From Hyparrhenia diplandra (lineage: Eukaryota > Streptophyta > Magnoliopsida > Poales > Poaceae): a DNA stretch of 64,000 nt. Positions 55,461 to 64,000 of this stretch are shown here, one piece after another. Location of the stretch: the NCBI GenBank assembly GCA_015847255.1, contig JADLZK010007844.1, positions 231,547 to 295,546 on the forward strand, in the 5' to 3' direction. The notes below the pieces were generated by a model. That model worked only from the letters and a program-made list of their open reading frames with translations. It made no database searches and was not told where the DNA came from. A program made the translations under genes and the position numbers. Numbering within the stretch: position 1 is the stretch's first letter; every line of letters begins with the position of its first letter.

Positions 55461-57799
55461 TCCTAAATTTTTATTTATACGGAAATATATCATCTTCATC
55501 AGCTAGACTTTACAATAGGACTACGTCATGATTAACCAAGTGTTAATTATTGCCTTAGAGGACATTTTTAAGAATAAAATACGCAAGAGACACAAAAGAA
55601 GAGAGAGTGATTTTGTATTGATCTCATGAGTGATTATACGAGTCCAAGAGAACAGTACACGCCTGTTCTGACACACCAATAATATGTTCACTAAAGTACA
55701 ACTTGATCACTAGGAAATATTATTTCCAACACTGTCCATGATCAATTTGCTCATTGTAATATTCATTTGATCATCCTTCAATTCTTCTATTCCAGAGAAA
55801 TCATATGTAAAAAATTTAAAGAATACATTGATACAACAGGAAAACTCCTTTAATTATCATAATAATTGTTTGGAAACCCCAATTTATTTGTTTTAGATGG
55901 CCATTTTTATCCTAGAACTACAGTACATATGTCTCCCTGTCAGGTCCTTCTTGAACAGTGTTCATAGGTTATTGTAGCAAAAAATCAATGCATTAGACAG
56001 CTGAGCGCAGGGCACCAGAAAATCCTACCCTCATGCTGAACCATCCAACAGTAGCAAAAGAATACGCGCGCACTATGTGCAAGGAGCCAGAATACCGCCC
56101 ATGCTCGGAGGTACAGACCTTGTCCCGATGCTCCTTGAGTATAAGAGAGGGAAGAAAACCAGAGAGAGAAAAAAGAGAGGGAGAAGAGTGAGAATAGAGA
56201 GGATATTTTCCAATAGATCAAGGGGGGATCACCCACCAGGTTTTTTTTTTTTTTTTTGAGAGAGAGATCTTTCAGTAGATCAAGAGGGATTCATCCACAA
56301 GCATGTGAAGCTTTAGATCCACATGCTTGGGGTCTCTAATATGAGTTCCACTATCATTTATTGAGGTCTTTCCACTCCGTAGAAGCAGCCCCAAATCTTA
56401 TTGCTATCCAAGATCTATAGTATCCTGATGTATGATTGCCTCTAGTGATATTTCAAGAATAAACTTGTTGTAATCCCACAAACATATAGTGTAGTTCATC
56501 ATTCCACATGGTGTTGTCCAAAACAAAATCCTATTGAACTCAAGCCATCACTCATGGAACAGGATAGATCTATTAAATACAATGGAATGAGTTTTTTCAA
56601 ACTATATATCTTCTATATTTTCCTAAATTTCAAATTTAAAATATATAAGCATACAAATTTCTATTAGCTTCTGCGGCGTAATATATGATGAGGCATGGTC
56701 ATTTGGAGTACTACCATATATATACCAGAACTCTATCCTGATTAGTTATAGTGCTTAAATGCAAATGATTGAGTTCCCATATGGTTGGTGGTTGGCTGGC
56801 CTTCATCAAGCATGTAGCATTGTGAAACAAAGCTTTTCCTCATCGTCTATATATAACGAAAGTGTCATGGATCGGATGACATAAACAAACAATTTGTTCC
56901 GGGCATGCTAACTTTTTCTTGTAGTTCTTTGGTGGGTCAAACAATGATGTCGAGGAGTGGAGGTGGAGCACTTGTGGTCAATGTGCATCTGAAGCGATAG
57001 ATTCAGCTAGGGATGGCTCTACCAGACTCTAGATACAAGATCACAGCAAGTCAAGTGGTGTTCGCCCTCTAGCTATCACCAGATCATCTCATGGAGCCTT
57101 GGAGCTCAATTGCTACTGTTTTGTGCTCGGTAAGGAACACATCCAGACAATTTCTTCATACACTCGATTAATATGACATTCCTTTTCCTCTTCGTGCTAT
57201 ACTGCTATACATGGGTGATGCTGACAATAACTAGTCGTCACCTTCATGCTGAAGCAGCACACAATCAAATGTGGATGAATAAAGTTCCCCATTAGGAGAA
57301 GTCAATGATGAAAGGGCAATTGTCTCCAAGTGATTAGAATAGCATGTATAATAATGGTTTTCACAGAAATGTGGAAATTGACACTTTCTGGAACTAATCT
57401 CCCAGAAATCAACAATGTCATCATGAATTTGTTTTTTTTCACAACATCGCGGTGCAAATCTTTTCTTATCACACTATTCAAGATCCAGGTTTTAGGAAAA
57501 AGAGAAACATTGTTTCTCAGGTCTGATTTGATTTAACTCCAAAAGTTGCGAATACGTAGAAAAGAGCAATGCAGGCTGGCCAATAATCAAATAATACAGA
57601 AATGCTTGTAAAGAAATCTTAAAACTGATTTTAATATATTTTGTAGTTTTCCTGTAATTGCTAAGGGGCGCTACTGTCTTCCAATTGAAATAAAACGGGA
57701 AGGTTCTGCAGTGGATATATATGCAGTGCTATCTGGATATAGATATGGGGATAGTGAGGCCATTTTATATCCCAATGATTATTTTAGGACACCTGAAAG
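55461..57799 (+). repeat. A6 3' flank, a GA-rich segment and a truncated A promoter
   Basis: 55461-56040 is the A 3' flank. 56130-56330 matches 33780-33910 (GA-rich, AGAGATCTTTC...TTCATCCACA). 56470-56960 is an A promoter copy that stops at CAAACAATGATGTCG without TATA or site. 56960-57799 has no match in the window that I can see. No gene is present. Confidence 0.45.
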
Positions 57800-57839
57800 C
57801 CTATAAAGCTACACCGGACAAAGAGATAAATCACTTCTT

Positions 57840-58266
57840 GCTAACTCGAACAACAGTGGTAACATACAAAACAACAACATTCATGCCTTCTATACTAGGT
57901 AACATCAGCCAACTACAGTACATAGAGAGGTTTCTAGCTACATCAAATGGGAATGAGATACATCAGAAGTTTCAGCTTGAGTTTCAGGATTTCATCATTG
58001 ATTTGATCATGACATTAGCACACAATCACTTGAGCAATATCTTGTTTGTACTGCCACAGTTTACTTCCGTTTGCAAAAACCATAGACATCAACCATTACT
58101 TCACATGCCTTTATATAAAGCTATGCCCAAGAAGCAGGCTCAAAAGCCAAAAACCGACAGCTGGTCTCTGAATAACTTGGCTAGTTTGTACAAGAGCACA
58201 TCGGAACAGATTTATTTTAAGGATACATTACAAATTCAGGCCACATGGAATGAATGTGTTTTCTGA
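57840..58266 (+). ncRNA. PHAS-like unit A7 (divergent)
   Basis: TATA-like CCTATAAAGCTACACC (57800-57815) resembles the A TATA and its leader, and the site is at 57948-57969. A 181-codon frame (57721-58266) spans the site and starts upstream of the TATA-like box. It has no recognised domain, is Lys/His/Ile-rich and has no second copy. Either an accidental frame in a PHAS precursor or an unknown protein is possible; the first is preferred. Confidence 0.4.
57948..57969 (+). promoter_or_regulatory. miR2118-like target site, unit A7
   Basis: Contains GGGAATGAGATACATCAGAA. 16 of 22 positions match the recalled canonical complement. Confidence 0.45.
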
Positions 58267-59216
58267 TATCAACTGATTGAAATCCTCCCTGTTATTAAGA
58301 ATATATTGGATGAGATGATGGCTTGAAATCCATTAGGTCCAGAAAATATCTTACTATCACTATTTACACACACATGAATTTTACTGCCTATACACACATG
58401 AATTTTACATTACATTATTATCAATGGTTTACTTTACATATATCCATTAATTAATCAAGCAAAGACGAGTGTGTCACAGGCCCTCCATGCATTTGGGGTA
58501 ACTGAATTGTGATACTCCCTGTGTCTATCTTGAAATTGACATTCATAAATCAGTGCAGGTTATAATGACCATTGTAGCAACATGCTCTCGATATAGTAGC
58601 TCATGAATGATCTATGCAATGTACTCTCAATCAAGTCTGGTGGACGGGTGAATAATGAATAAGTGTAAGATCTCAATTTACTTCTTACACTTATATTCAT
58701 ATATAGCTAGCTGCACACACACTCCAAAGGTGGTGTGATCTGAAATTACTTGTTTCCTAGTTAAACAGAGAAATAATAATAATATCGAAAATAATAGAGA
58801 AGTGTTGATGAGGAGGAAATGAGAATTCAGTGGCACCTAGCACAAATGTCGAAGGTAGGGCCAAAATGTACCCTTTTGCAATTCTGACACCATGGCCATC
58901 TGTGTTTGGCGGTCTTTTCAGATTACAAATTTGATTCATCCTTTCAATGAAGACCTACCTTGCAAAAGCAGAGACATCCATAACACTACAGCACATCATG
59001 ACCAACATGTTAATTAAAAAACAGACCGAAATTGTCTTGGGGGCGATTGTTGTAATGATAAAGTAAGTTCATCATGCCATGTATGCCCAGTCCTCTTGTA
59101 TGGTTGGAACATACAGGATTTCAACATGCCAACCGGCTGTATGCTCACGTGTTTGTGAGGACTAAAGCCCGGCCCATCACCTGTGAATGATGCCAGCTGA
59201 AATACTTTTTCTAACT
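58267..59216 (+). other. Unassigned stretch with a decayed B-like unit
   Basis: Near 58630-58740 the sequence GTGGACGGGTGAATAATGAATAAGTG to CATATATAGCTAGCTGCAC resembles the B promoter and TATA. About 100 bases on, GATGAGGAGGAAATGAGAAT (58806-58825) may be a decayed site. Otherwise there is no gene and no clear mobile element. Confidence 0.3.
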
Positions 59217-59233
59217 ATCTTCCTTATTTTCTT

Positions 59234-59461
59234 TTTTTTTTAGATAAAGGAAATTATATTCCGGCTTCAGTCATCCGAGGATGCATCAGGCCAATAAAAT
59301 TACAACTGAAAAACAATGTTACAGGTAAGACAAAAGTCACCCGAAAACACTGGTGCACTTTTAAAAATAAAAACAACTAAAACTCATCCACCATTGGAGA
59401 CTCCGGATCCTATAACCTGGCAACAGCATAAGGCCACATAAGCGTGAGCGATGAGCCGCCC
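59234..59461 (-). mobile_element. Short LINE-type retroposon fragment with 17-bp target duplication
   Basis: A T-run at about 59231-59241 (poly(A) of a minus-strand element), and a direct repeat ATCTTCCTTATTTTCTT at 59217-59233 and 59462-59478. Only about 228 bp of 3' sequence remain. A truncated LINE is preferred over a SINE because no Pol III boxes are clear. Confidence 0.7.
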
Positions 59462-59579
59462 ATCTTCCTTATTTTCTTGAGTTCCTAACAAGAAGAAAAC
59501 TTGTTCCTATTGGCATCTATATGAGGTAAATATTAGACTCATTTTCTTCAGTACCATAGCAGAACTCAGTCCTGAAATA

Positions 59580-59960
59580 CGGGTAGCGTTGCGTTATATT
59601 AAGGTGTCACAAACCGGATCGATTGGGCCGGAAGTGACACGTTGACGGCGGGCCTGACGGCAACGCTGATGGCGCAGGTGGCAATCGGGGTTGCCAGGGC
59701 TCTGGTGCAGGCGGCAATCGGTGTTGCCGAGCAGCTCTGGTGCAAGCGACAATCGGGGGTTGCCAGGGAAATTCTGGTGCATGCGGCAAACAAGGTTGTC
59801 GGGGCTGTTAGGGAAGAGGAAGAAGAGGAGGAATGCGGTGGCATGGGCGGCGGCGCACGTGCACGGAAGAGAGAGAGCCTAGGGCTAGAGAGCTGAAGCT
59901 GTTGGGAGTTACCCCTTTATTTTTTTGATTAAGATCCAACTGATTGCATCTCCCTTGTAT
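59580..59960. repeat. GC-rich segment with an imperfect ~35-bp tandem repeat
   Basis: Between about 59660 and 59808 units of roughly 35 bases (CAATCGG.GTTGCC...TCTGGTGCA.GCGG) repeat about four times. Long frames on both strands (59594-59844 minus, 59642-59896 plus) result from this. It may be the leader of an LTR element, but no ends are visible. Confidence 0.45.
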
Positions 59961-60039
59961 TTATAGTCTTAGGGGGACTTGCATGAGAAGTAGATCTCTT
60001 TTATTTCCTAATCTATTTCCATTTTATCCCAAAATAATA

Positions 60040-60383
60040 CTCCCTCTATTATCTTTTATAAGGCGTGGATGCCAGTATTGTAGATACCAAGGAACTCGGA
60101 TAGCAAGGATAGAAAGCAATAATGCAGCGTCGATTGCCGAAATCCTGAGCATTATATGTGCATGCATGCATGCAGCGGCATTTCAGCTGGTGAAACAAAC
60201 CAATAGGCTTCTGCGTTGCCAAAAGAAAAACAAAAAGGCACACCCAAATGGCCCGTCTGCTGCATGCATATGGAGTAAATGCCACGGCAGCTCTTGGCCT
60301 CCTGCCTTGGACGGAGTCCCACGCCTAATAAAAAGTCAAAAGCGAAAAATCGTTGTACGCCTTATATTTCGTAATGGAGGGAG
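60040..60383. mobile_element. Stowaway-type MITE
   Basis: Ends are CTCCCTCTATTATCTTTTATAAGG and, inverted, CTCCCTCCATTACGAAATATAAGG, flanked by TA on both sides (60038-60039 and 60384-60385). Non-coding interior, 344 bp. Confidence 0.85.
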
Positions 60384-61480
60384 TATTACTTAATGAGGAA
60401 GCAAACGACGCGATGATGGCCGGTGGTGGCGGCGGGCGGCGACCAGGGCGGGCGCAAGACGCTCGGCTTGCCCCATCGTGGGCTGCTTGGCCGGCCTTTT
60501 AGGGCTGTGACAGAGCTAAAGTGACTTAAAAAAGAGTGAGTTAAAGAAGAGATTGTAAACTTTTACACTCTGTTTGATGAGAAAAAACAGTTTACTATTA
60601 GGCAAAATAAATCCATACGTGGGGACTAAAAAAAGAGTAAATTCAATCAGCCTTGACAAAGATATATATAATACAACATTGATGAACCTTAGTAGTTCTG
60701 TATCCAGAAGGCATCAGGTTCAGAGAAATTTTAGTCTAGTCGATGTCACTATTTTTATGGAACTTACATTTAAAATACAGATTGAGTGCTGAAATCACGT
60801 TCAGATAGATGAAATCACGTCACCATCTGAACTCTTTACTTTGAACTCGAGGAGTTAGGATTATATCTGCTAGGAGCCATAAGACACCCCGTCCCTGTTG
60901 AATGCATACCTGCATCACATACTTCACAGTACACAACATTCTGAGTTAATAGAGACTACTTGGTAATCATCTAGGGAAAAAATATATAATCAACAGTCTA
61001 AAAGAACTATGTCGAAATAGTAATTGCAAGGACAAAGCATGTCCATGTGTTTGTCGGAAATACAGTATGTTTTATAAGTCAACTACTATCATGTTCACTG
61101 CAATTCTGAAATGGACGCTGCAAACCTGAGAATGAACTGAGATGAATGCTAATGAGAAAAATTGAGCTGTTGTTGCTTACTGCATTGCTGAACAGTGATA
61201 TGATGAAAAACAGCAGCTATTGAACTGCACTTTTGCAACCTGTAAATCGAATTTGTGTTGTAAGGCTGCTACTCGCCAAGATGTCAACTGCACTTCTACT
61301 CTGAAAATTCAATAACCTGCACCCTGAGACAGAGAAGACGGAAGAGCAGTCTCAGCTAATTCGAGGGCATGTAAATTCAAGCAAGTATGTTGTCCTCAGT
61401 CCAATCCACACATCTAGCAAATGTAAATTCTACTTGTACTTGTAGATCAACAAACTTGATTTGAGCAATGGATCAAGGAG
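60384..61480. other. Unassigned sequence
   Basis: A short GC-rich patch (60400-60490), then AT-rich sequence. No credible ORF, motif or copy in the window. Confidence 0.4.
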
Positions 61481-61670
61481 GCAAAGGGATTCCTCGTCAG
61501 CTATACATAACAAAAGTGACATGGATGAAATAAACAAACGATTTGTTCCCGGCATGCTAACGTTTTCTTATATAAATAGCTAGAGGTCCAATGTACTAGT
61601 GGTGTGCTCTAAACGTTGTTCTTTGGTGGGTGAAACAATGATATCGTAAATGTTCGATATAAGACACGCG
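61481..61670 (+). promoter_or_regulatory. Promoter of unit A8
   Basis: Conserved A promoter: GTGACATGGATGAAAT at about 61516, TTATATAAATAGCTAGAG at 61568, GGTGTGCTCTAAACG and GGTGGGTGAAACAATGATATCG. The proximal TATA is weakened to CCTATACATA (61671-61680). Confidence 0.55.
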
Positions 61671-61709
61671 CCTATACATAATGCTGCACTCTAGAAGCAA
61701 GAGGGATAA

Positions 61710-62070
61710 AGAAATCAGTGAATGATAAGTATTTATGAAGTAAGTAGTAACGGATCAATATATGGCAATTGTAGAGGCTTTCGCTATAGGAATGTGATAC
61801 ATCAGGAGCTTGACCCTTAGTGTAAACGTGAAGACATGTTATCCACCGCAATGGGAGAATTATCCAACCACTACCAGTGCTACAATTATCATCACCTCGC
61901 GGCTCGTTGATCAACATTGATCAGCTGTTCTCCAGTTGTTCTTCATGTTATGGATCTGCCAGAATAGAACTATCACACCTCAGGATTCCCACTCTCTAGT
62001 GGCTCCAAGAAGTCTTCTAGCTAGATTCTTCTGAAATATATGTAGTTATAAATTCTTAATCCAATAATTT
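61710..62070 (+). ncRNA. PHAS-like unit A8
   Basis: Full-length homologue of A2 and A6 with its site at 61787-61808. The weak proximal TATA (CCTATACATA) but intact distal box (61568-61577) suggests that the distal promoter could drive this copy. Inferred phasiRNA precursor. Confidence 0.6.
61787..61808 (+). promoter_or_regulatory. miR2118-like target site, unit A8
   Basis: Contains GGAATGTGATACATCAGGAG. 18 of 22 positions match the recalled canonical complement. Confidence 0.65.
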
Positions 62071-63204
62071 TATTTACAAAATACATTGCCTTCGTCAGCT
62101 AGACTATACAATATGACTACGTCATGATTAACCAAGTGTTAATTGTTGTCTTGTACGAAATTTTGTTAAGAATAAAATATGCAAGAGACACAAAACTAGA
62201 GGGAGTGATTTTGTATTGATCTCATGAGTTTTTCACTTACTAGACATGTCCAAGAGTACACGCCTGTTCCGAAACACCAAAGGATCGTGCCTTGCAACTT
62301 CCAATTGTGTTCATTAATCTGCTAACTGATCACTAGGAAAATAATATTTCTAACACTGTCCTTGTTAAATTTGATCATTGTAATATTCCTTTGATTGTCC
62401 TTCAATTATTCCACTATTCCATGAGAAACCGCGAGTAAAAAATTTGAGGAGAACATTAATACAACAAGAAAATTCCTTTAATTATCATATTAATTATTTG
62501 GAACCCCCAATTTATCTGCATTTTAGATTAGATGGCCTCTTTGATCCTAGAACTACAGTACATATGTCTCCCTGACAGGTCCTTCTCCAAAGGCATTCAT
62601 AGGTTATCGCGGCCAAAATCAATGCATTAGACGGCTGGGTGCAGAGAGCACTAGAAAATCCTACCTTCATCTAAACAAAGGGCACAGGTGGATGGGGCCT
62701 CTAAAAATTTTCAAAAGGAAGCTCGTTTGAGGCAAATTTTGATTGAATCGTCTTTACAAAAACCTGGTAGATCCAACTTCGCAAGCAGCAGGATATATCT
62801 AGTAGATCCAACTGTAATTATTTTTTCAACTTTCTTCCCTATTATTCTGAATTTCTAAATTAAAATATATAAACATGCCAATTTTCTGTTAGCTTCCATT
62901 CGAGATAATATGAGACGATCATTTTAGTGTACCGTTGCAGAACTTGATCCTGAAACGTGTGCTGATGAGGTTCCGAGATCATCATTGGTGCTTGCCTGAT
63001 CTTCATCGTCATGCGTGCAGCATTGTGAATAACTTTTCCTTGTCATCTACAAGAAACTAGTGCCATCGATGAAACAAAAAATAATGCTCCGGACATGCCA
63101 AGTTTCTTTTTATAAAGCTATAGTTCTTCAGCAAATGTGGTGTGCTCTAAATGCAGCTACATCTTGTTGGGTAGAACCATAAATGGTGGATACAAGACAT
63201 GCGA
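62071..63204 (+). repeat. A8 3' flank and A9 upstream region
   Basis: Homologous to 48430-49377 and 50890-51813. It contains a TTTTATAAAGCTA box near 63110. No gene is present. Confidence 0.5.
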
Positions 63205-63244
63205 CTATAAATAGAGCTACTCTACACCGTCGAACTGATAAGGA

Positions 63245-63363
63245 AATCAGTGAGTGACAAATATTTTTGCCGTAGCAGATCAACAGCACATAGCCGGATC
63301 CCGCTGGGAATGTGATACATCAGGAGCTAGAGCCTTGCTGCCTTAGCTGCACCGAGAGCACAG
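63245..63363 (+). ncRNA. PHAS-like unit A9, truncated by an LTR element
   Basis: TATA CTATAAATAG is at 63205-63214 and the site at 63305-63326. Homology to A3 and A5 ends at CACAG (63359-63363), where an LTR begins. The phasiRNA-producing body is therefore separated from its promoter and site. Confidence 0.55.
63305..63326 (+). promoter_or_regulatory. miR2118-like target site, unit A9
   Basis: Contains GGAATGTGATACATCAGGAG. 17 of 22 positions match the recalled canonical complement. Confidence 0.6.
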
Positions 63364-64000
63364 TGTTGACACCCAAATTTGTCCAAATAAAAAGTTCTTC
63401 AAAATCAGTAACGGACTTCACCATTGCGTTCCTCTCGTCGCGCTGATCGAAAAACATATGTGGATCGCCCTATTTGGAGTCCGGATGGATGAATTTTGGA
63501 CCCAAGACAATACCGAGGCGAGACCCCGGACATGTCTCGGTATCCAGAAATTTTTGTCTCTACTTTCCAGCGAGTTGGAAAACTCTGATTCCGAACCGAT
63601 TTGATTCCTAATCGTGTTTAGGTCGGTTTTGTTGCTTGGAAACGTCCTAGGACGCCTTCCTAAAAGGATAAGACCACCCTCCCCTATATAATGAAGGGGT
63701 TCATGGCGATTTGATCCCATCTATCAACAAATCGTCCAACTACTACACAAACCCTAATTTTATCTCTTCCAAGCCCTAAACCTGCTGTTCGACGACGAAC
63801 TCCAGCGTTCTCCGCCCGGCGTTTTAGGCGCATCCGCTGCTCCTAGGACAACCCTTGGTGCGCTTCTCCGACGGGTCTTCCCGGAGGTGCGTTCGAGGTC
63901 TTCCGGCCGTCACCGAGCTCTACGTCGCCCCTACCGAACCCTAGATTGGTTTGGGTGATCACGCTGCGGTGTTCGCTGCTACTAGGTTGTTTAGCAACCT
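63364..64000 (+). mobile_element. LTR of a gypsy-type retrotransposon (partial)
   Basis: Begins TGTTGACACCC exactly where A9 homology stops. It contains a promoter-like CCTATATAATGAAGGGG (63684-63700) and then a transcript-leader-like stretch with AACCCTAATTTT and a GC-rich segment. The presumed target duplication is CACAG (63359-63363). It runs off the window, so the strand is inferred from the TATA and is not certain. It differs from the LTR at 687-2162 apart from the TGTTGAC start. Confidence 0.65.

Noticed and set aside
59272..59290. GAGGATGCATCAGG as another target site
   Set aside because: It lies in a LINE tail fragment, lacks the 5' half of the site and has no TATA or unit homology.
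16699..63326. The miR2118-like sites as parts of MIR2118 hairpins
   Set aside because: None of the sites I examined has a local inverted partner within about 200 bases, so they fit targets, not precursors.
1..64000. 24-nt PHAS sites for miR2275
   Set aside because: No stretch resembling the recalled complement (GATATTGGAGGAAACC) was noticed on either strand.

Overview
The window looks like nuclear DNA of a grass (Poaceae), most likely rice or a close relative, though the species is not proven. The signs are plant L1-type LINEs, a Ty3/gypsy LTR element with a tRNA-Asp primer-binding site, copia and gypsy gag debris, Stowaway MITEs, a tRNA-headed SINE and long AT-rich repeats. I see no intact host protein-coding gene, rRNA, true tRNA or CRISPR array. 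Nearly all the open frames are accidental or are transposon debris.

The main content is a supercluster of non-coding repeat units in at least five sequence families, called A to E here. Most units have a TATA box and, about 90 to 190 bases downstream, a roughly 22-base site that resembles the miR2118 target motif of grass reproductive 21-nt phasiRNA (PHAS) precursors. I count 18 such sites with recognisable flanking units, one partly deleted site, two decayed candidates and two units that lost the site. The miR2118 and PHAS biology is recalled knowledge of grasses; the motifs, TATA boxes and unit homology are read from the sequence. I infer that this is a PHAS locus cluster whose transcripts would be cut by miR2118 in young anthers and turned into 21-nt phased siRNAs.

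Layout. 1-2162: 5' part of a minus-strand gypsy element (leader, PBS, 1.5-kb LTR) inserted into ORF2 of a minus-strand LINE (2163-6768). The LINE itself interrupts PHAS unit A1 (minus). 7.5-9.6 kb: a small TIR element, a 0.5-kb foldback element and little else. 9.8-22.6 kb: PHAS block I, with units on the minus strand (E1, B1, E2, C1), broken by a 3.3-kb TIR element carrying gene fragments (10702-14025) and a gypsy gag fragment (18.9-19.5 kb). 23-28 kb: transposon-rich spacer (GC-rich poly(A) retroposon, truncated LINE with 14-bp TSD, LINE RT remnant). 28.2-41 kb: PHAS block II on the plus strand (B2, C2, D1, E3 and associated repeats), with a LINE fragment and a GC-rich TIR element. 41.5-42.3 kb: copia fragment with a 103-bp LTR. 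42.3-47.2 kb: block III (B3, C3, D2, E4), a segmental copy of block II that shares one SINE insertion. 47.3-63.4 kb: mostly A-family units (A2 to A9) with a B4/C4 pair. A second gypsy LTR begins at 63364, 38 bases past the A9 motif.

Units left of about 23 kb are transcribed leftward and units right of about 28 kb rightward, so the region looks like an old inverted duplication followed by direct segmental duplication. Because the copies give empty-site sequences, several transposon boundaries and target duplications could be read directly.
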